The translations under genes and the position numbers were made by a program. The notes under the pieces were generated by a model. The model saw only the letters and a program-made list of their open reading frames with translations, was not told where the DNA came from and did no database searches. Shown here one piece after another: positions 27,706-36,435 of a DNA stretch of 64,000 nt; position 1 is the stretch's first letter; each line of letters opens with the position of its first letter. Origin of the DNA: Flavobacterium sp. 270 (GTDB taxonomy: Bacteria; Bacteroidota; Bacteroidia; Flavobacteriales; Flavobacteriaceae); assembly GCF_004368785.1 (NCBI RefSeq), contig NZ_SODM01000005.1, positions 62,001-126,000 of the forward strand. The letters run 5' to 3'.

Positions 27706-28530
27706 ATGTCAGTAAGAAAATTAAAACCTATTACCCCAGGTCAGCGATTTAGAGTTGTGAATGGTTATGACGCCATTACAACTGATAAGCCGGAACGCTC
27801 TTTGATAGCGCCGATAAAAAACTCTGGAGGTAGAAATAGTCAAGGAAAGATGACCATGCGTTATACGGGTGGTGGTCACAAGCAGAGATATCGTATTATT
27901 GATTTCAAAAGAACTAAAGACGGAATTCCGGCTACTGTGAAATCAATCGAATACGATCCAAATCGTACTGCATTTATCGCTTTATTAGCTTATGCTGATG
28001 GTGAGAAAACTTATGTAATTGCTCAAAACGGATTGAAAGTTGGTCAAAAATTAGTTTCTGGTCCAGAATCTCAACCTGAAATTGGTAATACATTGCCTTT
28101 AAGCAGAATTCCTCTTGGAACTGTTATATCTTGTATTGAGTTACGTCCAGGACAAGGAGCTGTAATTGCTCGTTCAGCTGGAACTTTTGCTCAGTTAATG
28201 GCAAGAGACGGGAAATATGCAACAATTAAAATGCCATCTGGTGAAACAAGATTAATCTTGTTAACTTGTTCGGCTACAATTGGAGCTGTTTCTAACTCTG
28301 ACCATCAATTAGTTGTATCAGGAAAAGCTGGTAGAACAAGATGGTTAGGAAGAAGACCTAGAACTAGACCAGTAGCGATGAACCCAGTTGATCACCCTAT
28401 GGGAGGTGGTGAAGGACGTTCTTCTGGAGGGCACCCACGTTCAAGAAACGGAGTACCAGCTAAAGGTTACAGAACTCGTTCTAAGAAAAACCCGAGTAAC
28501 AAGTATATCGTAGAACGTAGAAAGAAATAA
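27706..28530 (+). CDS. rplB: 50S ribosomal protein L2
   Basis: 274 residues including the peptidyl-transferase-associated loop MNPVDHPMGGGEGRSSGG, whose His is the residue required for peptidyl-transfer activity in other bacteria. N-terminal KLKPITPGQRFRV and C-terminal RTRSKKNPSNKYIVERRKK are typical. Normal length. Confidence 0.98.
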   Translation: MSVRKLKPITPGQRFRVVNGYDAITTDKPERSLIAPIKNSGGRNSQGKMTMRYTGGGHKQRYRIIDFKRTKDGIPATVKSIEYDPNRTAFIALLAYADGEKTYVIAQNGLKVGQKLVSGPESQPEIGNTLPLSRIPLGTVISCIELRPGQGAVIARSAGTFAQLMARDGKYATIKMPSGETRLILLTCSATIGAVSNSDHQLVVSGKAGRTRWLGRRPRTRPVAMNPVDHPMGGGEGRSSGGHPRSRNGVPAKGYRTRSKKNPSNKYIVERRKK

Positions 28531-28536
28531 TAAGAT

Positions 28537-28815
28537 ATGGCACGTTCATTAAAAAAAGGACCTTTCGTTCATTATAAATTAGACAAGAAAGTTCAGGAAA
28601 ACATTGAAAGCGGAAAAAATGGAGTTGTTAAGACATGGTCTAGAGCTTCTATGATTACTCCAGACTTTGTTGGACAGACTATCGCAGTTCATAACGGTCG
28701 TCAATTTGTACCAGTTTACGTAACAGAAAACATGGTAGGTCACAAATTAGGAGAGTTTTCACCAACTAGATCTTTTAGAGGTCATGCTGGAGCAAAAAAT
28801 AAAGGTAAAAAATAA
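28537..28815 (+). CDS. rpsS: 30S ribosomal protein S19
   Basis: 92 residues (MARSLKKGPFVHYKLDKK; GHKLGEFSPTRSFRGHAG). S19 forms a head complex with S13. Six bases separate it from both neighbours, as expected within the operon. Confidence 0.98.
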   Translation: MARSLKKGPFVHYKLDKKVQENIESGKNGVVKTWSRASMITPDFVGQTIAVHNGRQFVPVYVTENMVGHKLGEFSPTRSFRGHAGAKNKGKK

Positions 28816-28821
28816 GAAGCA

Positions 28822-29235
28822 ATGGGAGTTCGTAAAAGAGAAACAGCAGATGCGAGAAAAGAGGCTAATAAGTCTATTGCTTTCGCAAAATTGAATAACT
28901 GCCCTACTTCACCTAGAAAAATGCGCTTAGTAGCGGACTTGGTAAGAGGTCAGAAGGTAGAAAGAGCACTTAACATCTTAAGATTCAGTTCTAAAGAAGC
29001 TTCAAGAAAATTAGAGAAACTATTATTATCTGCAATCAATAACTGGGAGCAAAAAAATAGTGAAGGTAATTTAGAAGAAGCTGGATTATTTGTTAAAGAG
29101 ATCAGAGTAGATGGTGGAATGATGTTGAAAAGACTTCGTCCAGCTCCACAAGGTCGTGCACACAGAATAAGAAAACGTTCTAACCACGTAACAATCGTGC
29201 TTGGAGCTATCAATAACACACAAAGCAATTCTTAA
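28822..29235 (+). CDS. rplV: 50S ribosomal protein L22
   Basis: 137 residues, including the beta-hairpin that reaches into the exit tunnel (VDGGMMLKRLRPAPQGRAHRI), the site of macrolide-resistance changes elsewhere. A short N-terminal extension (MGVRKRETADARKEANKS) precedes the core. No deletion is visible in the tunnel loop. Confidence 0.97.
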   Translation: MGVRKRETADARKEANKSIAFAKLNNCPTSPRKMRLVADLVRGQKVERALNILRFSSKEASRKLEKLLLSAINNWEQKNSEGNLEEAGLFVKEIRVDGGMMLKRLRPAPQGRAHRIRKRSNHVTIVLGAINNTQSNS

Positions 29236-29240
29236 GCAGC

Positions 29241-30002
29241 ATGGGACAAAAGACAAATCCAATTGGAAATAGACTTGGTATCATCAGAGGGTGGGACTCA
29301 AACTGGTATGGTGGAAATGATTACGGTGATAAACTTGCCGAAGATCACAAAATCAGAAAGTACATCCACGCTCGTTTATCAAAAGCTAGTGTATCAAAAG
29401 TGATCATCGAGAGAACTTTAAAGCTTGTAACCGTTACTATCACTACTGCTAGACCTGGTATCATTATCGGAAAAGGTGGACAAGAGGTAGACAAGTTAAA
29501 AGAGGAACTTAAGAAAGTTACTGACAAAGAGGTTCAAATCAACATCTTTGAAATCAAAAGACCTGAATTAGATGCTTATCTTGTGGCGACAAGCATTGCT
29601 CGTCAAATCGAAAGCCGTATTTCTTACAGACGTGCAATCAAAATGGCTATTGCTGCTTCTATGCGTATGAATGCTGAAGGTATCAAAGTTTTGATTTCTG
29701 GTCGTTTGAATGGTGCAGAGATGGCACGTTCAGAAGGATTCAAAGAAGGTAGAATTCCTCTATCAACTTTCAGAGCAGACATTGATTATGCTTTGGCTGA
29801 AGCTCACACTACTTATGGTAGAATGGGTATCAAAGTATGGATCATGAAAGGTGAAGTTTATGGAAAGAGAGATCTTTCTCCACTTGCAGGAATGGATAAA
29901 AAACAATCTGGAACTGGTGGTGGTAAAGGTGGAGATTCTCCAAGAGGAGATAGAAAACCCTTTAATAAAGGTGGTAAACCAGACGCTCGTAAGAGAAAGT
30001 AA
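29241..30002 (+). CDS. rpsC: 30S ribosomal protein S3
   Basis: 253 residues. The KH domain has its GIIIGKGGQEVDKLKEEL loop, and the C-terminal domain includes RISYRRAIKMAIAASMRMNAEG. A low-complexity basic tail of ~35 residues (GTGGGKGGDSPRGDRKPFNK, then GGKPDARKRK) extends the usual ~220-residue protein. S3 helps form the mRNA entry tunnel. The tail is typical of Bacteroidota but of unknown purpose. Confidence 0.98.
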   Translation: MGQKTNPIGNRLGIIRGWDSNWYGGNDYGDKLAEDHKIRKYIHARLSKASVSKVIIERTLKLVTVTITTARPGIIIGKGGQEVDKLKEELKKVTDKEVQINIFEIKRPELDAYLVATSIARQIESRISYRRAIKMAIAASMRMNAEGIKVLISGRLNGAEMARSEGFKEGRIPLSTFRADIDYALAEAHTTYGRMGIKVWIMKGEVYGKRDLSPLAGMDKKQSGTGGGKGGDSPRGDRKPFNKGGKPDARKRK

Positions 30003-30021
30003 ATTTTTAAACTAAAGAAAA

Positions 30022-30447
30022 ATGTTACAGCCTAAAAGAACAAAATACCGTAAGGTACAAAAAGGTAAAATGAAAGGTAACTCTCAAAGAGGGCATGAAC
30101 TTTCTAATGGAATGTTTGGTATTAAATCTGTACATGAAGATGGAATGTTCTTAACTTCTCGTCAAATCGAAGCTGCACGTATTGCTGCAACTCGTTTCAT
30201 GAAGAGAGAAGGACAATTATGGATCAAAATATTTCCAGACAAACCAATTACTAAGAAACCTCTTGAGGTACGTATGGGTAAAGGAAAAGGTGCCGTTGAA
30301 TATTGGGCTGCCGTTGTTAAACCCGGAAGAATTATGTTTGAAGTTGGAGGAGTTCCTTTATCAGTTGCAAAAGAGGCATTACGTCTTGCAGCTCAAAAGC
30401 TTCCAGTAAAAACTAAATTCGTCGTTGCTAGAGATTTCGAAGCATAA
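30022..30447 (+). CDS. rplP: 50S ribosomal protein L16
   Basis: 141 residues (MLQPKRTKYRKVQKGKMKG; RMGKGKGAVEYWAAVVKPG). The Arg in the MGKGKG region that is hydroxylated in some bacteria lies next to the A- and P-site tRNA. Normal length. Confidence 0.98.
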   Translation: MLQPKRTKYRKVQKGKMKGNSQRGHELSNGMFGIKSVHEDGMFLTSRQIEAARIAATRFMKREGQLWIKIFPDKPITKKPLEVRMGKGKGAVEYWAAVVKPGRIMFEVGGVPLSVAKEALRLAAQKLPVKTKFVVARDFEA

Positions 30448-30460
30448 TTAAATTTATATT

Positions 30461-30652
30461 ATGAAACAATCAGAAATAAAAGATCTTTCTGCAGCGGAGT
30501 TGCAAGAAAAACTTAGTCAAACTAAGAAAATATATGCTGACCTAAAAATGGCTCACGCTATTTCTCCAATTGAGAATCCACTTCAAATTAGAAGTGTAAG
30601 AAGAACAGTTGCAAGATTGGCTACAGAGTTAACTAAAAGAGAGTTACAATAA
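30461..30652 (+). CDS. rpmC: 50S ribosomal protein L29
   Basis: 63 residues, all helical (MKQSEIKDLSAAELQEKLSQ; IENPLQIRSVRRTVARLAT). L29 sits beside L23 at the tunnel exit. Standard length and position between rplP and rpsQ. Confidence 0.97.
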   Translation: MKQSEIKDLSAAELQEKLSQTKKIYADLKMAHAISPIENPLQIRSVRRTVARLATELTKRELQ

Positions 30653-30669
30653 TTGTATTCTGCTGAAAG

Positions 30670-30930
30670 ATGGAAGAAAAAAGAAATTTAAGAAAAGAAA
30701 GAATTGGTGTTGTTACTTCAAATAAAATGGATAAATCTATTGTTATTTCTGAAGTAAGAAGAGTAAAGCACCCATTATACGGTAAGTTCGTGTTGAAAAC
30801 TAAGAAATACGTTGCACACGACGAAACAAACGACTGTAACATTGGAGATACTGTAAGAATTAGCGAAACGCGTCCTTTAAGTAAAACAAAATGTTGGAGA
30901 TTAGTTGAAATCTTAGAAAGAGCTAAATAA
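30670..30930 (+). CDS. rpsQ: 30S ribosomal protein S17
   Basis: 86 residues with the S17 OB-fold motifs (RIGVVTSNKMDKSIVISEVR; ISETRPLSKTKCWRLVEI). It binds helix 11 of 16S rRNA. Only two bases separate its stop from the rplN start. Confidence 0.98.
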   Translation: MEEKRNLRKERIGVVTSNKMDKSIVISEVRRVKHPLYGKFVLKTKKYVAHDETNDCNIGDTVRISETRPLSKTKCWRLVEILERAK

Positions 30931-30932
30931 TT

Positions 30933-31301
30933 ATGGTACAACAAGAATCAAGACTAAAAGTAGCAGATAACACGGGAGCAAAAGAAGTTTTAACTATCCG
31001 TGTTTTAGGAGGTACCAAAAGAAGGTATGCCTCTGTTGGTGACAAGATTGTAGTTTCTATCAAAGATGCAACTCCAAACGGAAACGTTAAAAAAGGAGCT
31101 GTTTCAACTGCAGTTGTTGTACGTACCAAAAAAGAAGTGAGAAGAGCTGATGGTTCTTATATCCGTTTCGATGACAATGCATGTGTTCTTTTGAACGCTG
31201 CAGGAGAAATGAGAGGAACTCGTGTTTTTGGTCCGGTAGCAAGAGAACTTCGTGAAAAACAATTCATGAAAATTGTATCATTAGCACCAGAAGTGCTTTA
31301 A
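30933..31301 (+). CDS. rplN: 50S ribosomal protein L14
   Basis: 122 residues (MVQQESRLKVADNTGAKEV; RADGSYIRFDDNACVLLN; GTRVFGPVARELR). L14 forms part of an inter-subunit bridge and binds RsfS. It opens the classical spc block, but no promoter separates it from rpsQ. Confidence 0.98.
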   Translation: MVQQESRLKVADNTGAKEVLTIRVLGGTKRRYASVGDKIVVSIKDATPNGNVKKGAVSTAVVVRTKKEVRRADGSYIRFDDNACVLLNAAGEMRGTRVFGPVARELREKQFMKIVSLAPEVL

Positions 31302-31312
31302 TTCGTTTTAAG

Positions 31313-31627
31313 ATGATAAAGCTAAAAATAAAATCAGGAGACATCGTAAGAGTAATTGCTGGAGACCATAAAGGTGCTGAAGGTAAAGTGTTACGTGTTT
31401 ACCGTGAGAAAAATAAAGCGATAGTTGAAGGTGTAAACATGGTTTCGAAACATACAAAACCAAGTGCTAAAAACCCTCAAGGTGGTATCGTTAAGAAAGA
31501 AGCTTCTATACAAATATCTAACATTTCACTAATTGATCCTAAAACTAAGGAAACAACTAGAGTTGGTATTAGAGTAGAAGGAGATAAGAAAGTAAGATTT
31601 TCAAAAAAATCTAATCAAGTACTATAG
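31313..31627 (+). CDS. rplX: 50S ribosomal protein L24
   Basis: 104 residues with a KOW motif (SGDIVRVIAGDHKGAEGKVL) and the loop VSKHTKPSAKNPQGGI. L24 starts 50S assembly. Typical length. Confidence 0.98.
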   Translation: MIKLKIKSGDIVRVIAGDHKGAEGKVLRVYREKNKAIVEGVNMVSKHTKPSAKNPQGGIVKKEASIQISNISLIDPKTKETTRVGIRVEGDKKVRFSKKSNQVL

Positions 31628-31629
31628 TA

Positions 31630-32181
31630 ATGGCATATACACCTAGACTAAAAGAAGAATATAAGAGTAGAGTAATCTCTGCTCTTAAAGAAGAGTTCGG
31701 ATATACAAACGTAATGCAAGTTCCAAAACTTGAAAAAATCGTTTTGAGCCGTGGAGTTGGTGCAGCTGTATCTGATAAAAAACTTATTGACTATGCAGTT
31801 GATGAGTTGACTAAGATCACTGGACAAAAAGCAGTATCTACAATTTCAAAGAAAGACGTTGCGTCATTCAAATTGAGAAAAGGGATGCCAATTGGAGCAA
31901 AAGTTACTTTACGTGGTGAGAGAATGTATGAGTTTTTAGATAGACTTATTACTTCTGCTTTACCACGCGTTAGAGATTTTAGTGGTATCAAAGCTACTGG
32001 TTTCGACGGAAGAGGAAATTACAACCTTGGAGTTTTAGAGCAAATCATTTTCCCTGAAATTGATATTGACAAAGTAAACAAAATTTCAGGAATGGATATC
32101 ACTTTTGTTACTACTGCAAAAACTGACAAAGAAGCAAAGTCATTATTGGCTGAATTAGGTTTACCTTTTAAAAAGAATTAA
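31630..32181 (+). CDS. rplE: 50S ribosomal protein L5
   Basis: 183 residues (VPKLEKIVLSRGVG; RGNYNLGVLEQIIFPEID). L5 binds 5S rRNA and the P-site tRNA. In E. coli the S8 repressor site overlaps the start of this gene; I see no hairpin there, and a candidate structure lies instead upstream of rpsH. Confidence 0.98.
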   Translation: MAYTPRLKEEYKSRVISALKEEFGYTNVMQVPKLEKIVLSRGVGAAVSDKKLIDYAVDELTKITGQKAVSTISKKDVASFKLRKGMPIGAKVTLRGERMYEFLDRLITSALPRVRDFSGIKATGFDGRGNYNLGVLEQIIFPEIDIDKVNKISGMDITFVTTAKTDKEAKSLLAELGLPFKKN

Positions 32182-32184
32182 GAC

Positions 32185-32454
32185 ATGGCTAAAGAATCAA
32201 TGAAAGCCCGTGAGGTGAAAAGAGAGAAAACGGTAGCTAAGTACGCTGAAAAAAGAAAAGCTTTATTAGAAGCTGGAGATTATGAAGGTCTACAAAAATT
32301 ACCTAAAAATGCTTCGCCAGTTCGTTTACACAATCGTTGTAAATTAACAGGTAGACCAAGAGGTTATATTCGTCAATTTGGAATTTCACGTGTAACTTTC
32401 CGTGAGATGGCTAATAATGGATTAATTCCTGGTGTTAAAAAAGCGTCTTGGTAA
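32185..32454 (+). CDS. rpsN: 30S ribosomal protein S14, zinc-free type
   Basis: 89 residues, the long (C-minus) form. Only one Cys (NRCKLTGRPRGYIRQFG) is present where the zinc form has a four-cysteine knuckle, so it does not need zinc. The C-terminal GLIPGVKKASW is conserved. A promoter-like element and a perfect hairpin follow before rpsH. Confidence 0.97.
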   Translation: MAKESMKAREVKREKTVAKYAEKRKALLEAGDYEGLQKLPKNASPVRLHNRCKLTGRPRGYIRQFGISRVTFREMANNGLIPGVKKASW

Positions 32455-32478
32455 TCTCGCAATAAGTTATTACTTTTG
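32447..32478 (+). promoter_or_regulatory. Candidate internal promoter before rpsH
   Basis: CTTG (32447-32450, within the rpsN end), 20 bases, TACTTTTG (32471-32478). It has the same -7 sequence and spacing as the rplC promoter. Transcription from about 32484 would give a leader of about 75 bases with the following hairpin. Confidence 0.6.
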
Positions 32479-32510
32479 CAAACCAAAAAATAATTTTAAT
32501 TGATTAAAGG

Positions 32511-32534
32511 TTCGGGAGACGAGTGTCTCCCGAA
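32511..32534 (+). promoter_or_regulatory. Perfect hairpin in the rpsH leader
   Basis: TTCGGGAGAC (32511-32520) and GTCTCCCGAA (32525-32534) form a 10-bp perfect stem closed by the tetraloop GAGT, and GG/CC pairs extend it with a small offset. AAAACC, not a T run, follows, so it is not a normal terminator. It is a candidate autoregulatory, processing or stabilising element 24 bases before the rpsH ATG. Confidence 0.65.
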
Positions 32535-32558
32535 AACCATAATCGCAATCAAATACAT

Positions 32559-32957
32559 ATGTATACAGATCCTATTGCAGATTATTTGACTAGAGTTCGT
32601 AACGCTGTGGCTGCAAACCACAAAGTTGTTGAAATTCCAGCTTCTAATCTAAAAAAAGAAATAACTAAGATCTTATTTGATCAAGGTTACATCTTAAGTT
32701 ACAAATTTGAGGACAACACTGTTCAGGGTTCAATCAAAATTGCTTTGAAGTATGATAAAGATACTAAAGAGCCTGTAATTAAAGATATCCAAAGAATTAG
32801 TAAACCAGGTTTACGTAAGTATGCTGGTGCTGCCAAATTACCTAGAATCCTTAACGGATTAGGAATTGCTATTGTTTCTACATCAAAAGGTTTGATGACT
32901 GGAAAACAAGCTAAGCAATTAAATGTAGGTGGTGAAGTAATTTGTTACGTATACTAA
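32559..32957 (+). CDS. rpsH: 30S ribosomal protein S8
   Basis: 132 residues starting at the ATG of MYTDPIADYLTRVRNA, which is the universal S8 N terminus. An in-frame GTG at 32523 would add 12 residues, but it lies inside the leader hairpin, so I reject it. The C-terminal GKQAKQLNVGGEVICYVY is standard. S8 binds helix 21 of 16S rRNA and in E. coli represses the spc operon. The 104-base gap before it is the longest inside the rplC-rpoA cluster. Confidence 0.97.
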   Translation: MYTDPIADYLTRVRNAVAANHKVVEIPASNLKKEITKILFDQGYILSYKFEDNTVQGSIKIALKYDKDTKEPVIKDIQRISKPGLRKYAGAAKLPRILNGLGIAIVSTSKGLMTGKQAKQLNVGGEVICYVY

Positions 32958-32976
32958 TTTTAAACACTAGATAAAG

Positions 32977-33519
32977 ATGTCAAGAATAGGTAAAAGCCCA
33001 ATTGTAATCACTGCTGGTGTAACTGTAGAAGTTAAAGACGGTATTATTACAGTAAAAGGAAAAAAAGGTCAACTAACTCAGGAGTTTTCGGACGTAACTG
33101 TAAAAGTTGAAGGCGATCAAGTTTTAGTTGAAAGATCGTCTGATCATAAAGATCAAAGAGCAAAACACGGATTATACAGATCATTAATCAATAACATGAT
33201 TCTTGGTGTATCTGAAGGTTTTACAAAAGAACTTGAATTAGTTGGAGTTGGTTATAGAGCTTCAAACCAAGGTCAAAAGTTAGATTTAGCTCTTGGATAT
33301 TCTCACAATATTGTTTTAGAAATTGCTCCAGAAGTAGTTTTAGAAACAATATCTGAAAAAGGTAAAAACCCTATCGTAAAATTAACATCATTTGACAAAC
33401 AACTTTTAGGTCAGGTTGCTGCGAAAATCAGAGGTTTCCGTAAGCCTGAGCCATATAAAGGAAAAGGTGTTAAATTTGTGGGTGAAGTATTAAGAAGAAA
33501 AGCAGGTAAATCAGCTTAA
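32977..33519 (+). CDS. rplF: 50S ribosomal protein L6
   Basis: 180 residues with the two L6 repeats (MSRIGKSPIVITAGVTVEV; LELVGVGYRASNQGQKL) and the C-terminal KIRGFRKPEPYKGKGVKF rRNA-binding motif. L6 lies near the factor-binding site. Standard length. Confidence 0.98.
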   Translation: MSRIGKSPIVITAGVTVEVKDGIITVKGKKGQLTQEFSDVTVKVEGDQVLVERSSDHKDQRAKHGLYRSLINNMILGVSEGFTKELELVGVGYRASNQGQKLDLALGYSHNIVLEIAPEVVLETISEKGKNPIVKLTSFDKQLLGQVAAKIRGFRKPEPYKGKGVKFVGEVLRRKAGKSA

Positions 33520-33530
33520 AAAATAAGATT

Positions 33531-33881
33531 ATGTCATTAACAAAATCTGATAGAAGACAGAGAATTAGATTCAGAATTAGAAAATCGATTAGTGGTTCTG
33601 CTACTAACCCAAGACTATCTGTATTTAGAAGTAACAAAGAAATTTATGCTCAACTTATTGATGATGTAAATGGAGTTACTATATTAGCTGCATCTTCAAG
33701 AGAAAAAGAAATAGGAAACGGTACTAACGTTGAAATCGCTGCTGCAGTTGGAAAACTTGTTGCAGAGAAAGCGTTAAAAGCTGGAATTGATACCATCACT
33801 TTTGATAGAGGTGGATATTTATACCACGGTCGTATTAAATCATTAGCAGAAGGCGCAAGAGCGGCTGGACTTAAATTCTAA
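33531..33881 (+). CDS. rplR: 50S ribosomal protein L18
   Basis: 116 residues (RRQRIRFRIRKSISGSATNP; FDRGGYLYHGRIKSLAEGAR). L18 binds 5S rRNA together with L5. Positioned between rplF and rpsE as usual. Confidence 0.98.
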   Translation: MSLTKSDRRQRIRFRIRKSISGSATNPRLSVFRSNKEIYAQLIDDVNGVTILAASSREKEIGNGTNVEIAAAVGKLVAEKALKAGIDTITFDRGGYLYHGRIKSLAEGARAAGLKF

Positions 33882-33887
33882 TATATT

Positions 33888-34409
33888 ATGTCTAAATACA
33901 AAAATGTAGAATTGGTAAAACCTAGTGGTCTTGAACTTAAAGATCGTCTGGTAAGTGTTAATCGTGTTACTAAAGTTACAAAAGGTGGTAGAGCTTTCGG
34001 TTTTTCTGCTATTGTAGTTGTAGGTGATGAAAATGGAGTAGTTGGTCACGGATTAGGAAAATCTAAAGACGTTTCTGAAGCAATTGCGAAAGCAGTAGAA
34101 GATGCTAAGAAAAATTTAGTAAAAATTCCTTTGAACGGACAATCTGTTCCTCACGAACAAAAAGGTAAATTTGGTGGTGCACGTGTATTCTTAATTCCTG
34201 CTTCTCATGGTACAGGAGTTATTGCTGGTGGAGCTGTTCGTTCAGTTCTTGAATCAGTAGGTATTCACGATGTATTATCAAAATCTCAAGGATCATCAAA
34301 TCCTCATAACGTAGTGAAAGCAACTTTTGATGCTTTATTACAAATGAGAAGCGCTCACACTGTTGCAAAACAAAGAGGTGTTTCTTTAGAAAAAGTTTTT
34401 AAAGGTTAA
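33888..34409 (+). CDS. rpsE: 30S ribosomal protein S5
   Basis: 173 residues. The N-terminal double-stranded-RNA-binding domain has RVTKVTKGGRAFGFSAIVVV, the loop where spectinomycin-resistance changes occur, and the sequence looks wild type. The C-terminal domain contains IPASHGTGVIAGGAVRSVL. S5 contributes to decoding fidelity and to the mRNA entry tunnel. Confidence 0.98.
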   Translation: MSKYKNVELVKPSGLELKDRLVSVNRVTKVTKGGRAFGFSAIVVVGDENGVVGHGLGKSKDVSEAIAKAVEDAKKNLVKIPLNGQSVPHEQKGKFGGARVFLIPASHGTGVIAGGAVRSVLESVGIHDVLSKSQGSSNPHNVVKATFDALLQMRSAHTVAKQRGVSLEKVFKG

Positions 34410-34421
34410 TTCAAGGAAATT

Positions 34422-34604
34422 ATGGCTAAATTATTAGTAAAACAAGTAAGAAGCAAAATCAACTGTCCTCTTTCTCAAAAAAGAGGTTTGGAAGCTTTAG
34501 GTCTACGTAAAATGGGACAAGTTGTAGAGCATGATTCAAACCCTGCTATCCTTGGTATGATAAACAAAGTTAAACACTTAGTTTCTGTAGAAGAAGCTAA
34601 ATAA
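34422..34604 (+). CDS. rpmD: 50S ribosomal protein L30
   Basis: 60 residues (VKQVRSKINCPLSQKRGLEA; LGLRKMGQVVEHDSNPA). L30 is small and missing from some phyla, but clearly present here between rpsE and rplO. Confidence 0.97.
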   Translation: MAKLLVKQVRSKINCPLSQKRGLEALGLRKMGQVVEHDSNPAILGMINKVKHLVSVEEAK

Positions 34605-34615
34605 CAAATACTGTT

Positions 34616-35068
34616 ATGAATTTAAGTAACTTACAACCAGCTGAAGGATCAACGCACAATCAAAATAAAAGATTAGGTAGAGGAGAAGGTTCTGGAAAAG
34701 GTGGTACTTCTGCAAGAGGTCACAAAGGAGCAAAATCTCGTTCTGGTTATTCTAAAAAGATTGGTTTTGAAGGAGGGCAAATGCCACTTCAAAGACGTGT
34801 GCCTAAGTTTGGTTTCACAAACATCAATCGTAAAGAATACGAAGGTGTTAATTTAGATACGCTTCAATTATTAGTAGACAATGGTGTGATTACTGATTCT
34901 GTTTCTATGACAGATTTCGTAGCTAACCGTCTTGCTACCAAAAATGAAATCGTTAAGATTTTAGGTAGAGGAGAATTGAAAGCAAAATTAAAAGTAACTG
35001 CCCACAAATTTACTGCTACTGCAAAAGCTGCTATTGAAGCTGCTGGTGGAGAAGCTGTAACTATATAA
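34616..35068 (+). CDS. rplO: 50S ribosomal protein L15
   Basis: 150 residues with the Gly/Arg-rich N-terminal extension GRGEGSGKGGTSARGHKGAK, then FEGGQMPLQRRVPKFGF. L15 is a late-assembly 50S protein. It lies 13 bases upstream of secY, as in most bacteria. Confidence 0.98.
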   Translation: MNLSNLQPAEGSTHNQNKRLGRGEGSGKGGTSARGHKGAKSRSGYSKKIGFEGGQMPLQRRVPKFGFTNINRKEYEGVNLDTLQLLVDNGVITDSVSMTDFVANRLATKNEIVKILGRGELKAKLKVTAHKFTATAKAAIEAAGGEAVTI

Positions 35069-35081
35069 CTTATCTATTAAG

Positions 35082-36428
35082 ATGAAGAAATTTATTGAAT
35101 CAATAAGTAATGTTTGGAAAATCGAAGAACTGAAAAATAGAATCTTAATTACATTAGGATTACTTTTAGTATATCGTTTTGGTGCACACGTAACGCTTCC
35201 TGGAATTGACGCAACTCAATTAACAGGTTTAGCGGGACAAACTAAAAATGGTTTAGGATCTATCCTAGACATGTTTACTGGGGGTGCTTTCTCTAAAGCT
35301 TCAGTTTTTGCTTTAGGTATTATGCCTTATATTTCTGCATCTATTGTTGTTCAGTTAATGGGAATTGCTATTCCTTATTTACAAAAACTTCAAAACGATG
35401 GAGAGAGTGGTAGAAAAAAGATTAATCAAATCACTCGTTGGTTGACTATAGCTATTACACTGGTTCAAGGTCCAACTTATATCTATAATTTATACAGAAC
35501 ATTGCCTGGTAGTGCATTTCTACTAGGCTTTAATTCTCCTGAATTTTTGTTCTCGTCTGTCATCATCTTAGTTACAGGTACAATTTTTGCTATGTGGCTT
35601 GGTGAGAAAATTACAGATAAAGGTATTGGAAATGGAATTTCATTATTGATTATGGTTGGTATCCTAGCTCGTTTACCACAAGCTTTTATTCAAGAGTTTA
35701 CAACGAGAGTTACCAACAACAATGGAGGTCCAATGTTGTTAGTTATTGAAATTATTGTGTGGTTATTGGTAATCATCTCTTGTGTATTGCTTACAATGGC
35801 AGTACGTAAAATACCAGTTCAATACGCTCGTCGTACTACAACTGGTGATTATGAGCAAGATTTGGCAGGTGGAAATAGACAATGGATTCCTCTAAAGCTT
35901 AATGCTTCTGGAGTTATGCCAATCATTTTTGCTCAGGCAATTATGTTTATACCTGCAGCTGTAGCTGGATTATCTAAGTCAGATACATCACAATCTATTG
36001 TTGGAGCATTTAGTAATATGTTTGGTTTCTGGTATAATTTAGTATTTGCAACTTTAATTATTGTATTTACATTCTTTTATACTGCGATCACTGTACCTAC
36101 TAACAAAATGGCCGATGATTTAAAAAGAAGCGGTGGTTTTATTCCTGGCGTTCGTCCGGGAGCTGAAACTTCAGACTTCTTAGATAAAGTGATGTCTTTA
36201 ATAACTTTCCCAGGATCTTTATTCCTTGCTTTGATTGCTGTGTTCCCAGCTATTGTTGTAAGTATTATGGATGTACAACAATCTTGGGCAATGTTTTTTG
36301 GAGGTACCTCATTAATAATTATGGTTGGAGTTGCAATAGATACTATTCAACAAATCAATTCATACTTGTTAAACAAACATTATGATGGTTTAATGAAGAC
36401 TGGTAAAAATAGAAAAGCGGTAGCTTAA
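35082..36428 (+). CDS. secY: Protein translocase subunit SecY
   Basis: A 448-residue, ten-helix pore subunit of the Sec translocon. Conserved parts are visible: the plug region after helix 1 (SILDMFTGGAFSKASVFALG), NASGVMPIIFAQAI, and the cytoplasmic loop with IPGVRPGAETSDFLD. The methionine aminopeptidase and adenylate kinase genes that follow secY in many bacteria are absent; infA follows after 7 bases. Confidence 0.97.
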   Translation: MKKFIESISNVWKIEELKNRILITLGLLLVYRFGAHVTLPGIDATQLTGLAGQTKNGLGSILDMFTGGAFSKASVFALGIMPYISASIVVQLMGIAIPYLQKLQNDGESGRKKINQITRWLTIAITLVQGPTYIYNLYRTLPGSAFLLGFNSPEFLFSSVIILVTGTIFAMWLGEKITDKGIGNGISLLIMVGILARLPQAFIQEFTTRVTNNNGGPMLLVIEIIVWLLVIISCVLLTMAVRKIPVQYARRTTTGDYEQDLAGGNRQWIPLKLNASGVMPIIFAQAIMFIPAAVAGLSKSDTSQSIVGAFSNMFGFWYNLVFATLIIVFTFFYTAITVPTNKMADDLKRSGGFIPGVRPGAETSDFLDKVMSLITFPGSLFLALIAVFPAIVVSIMDVQQSWAMFFGGTSLIIMVGVAIDTIQQINSYLLNKHYDGLMKTGKNRKAVA

Positions 36429-36435
36429 TATATTT

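Noticed and set aside
32523..32558. Longer rpsH start at an in-frame GTG
   Set aside because: It would add 12 residues absent from S8 and begins within the leader hairpin; MYTDPIADYLTRVRN is the standard S8 N terminus.
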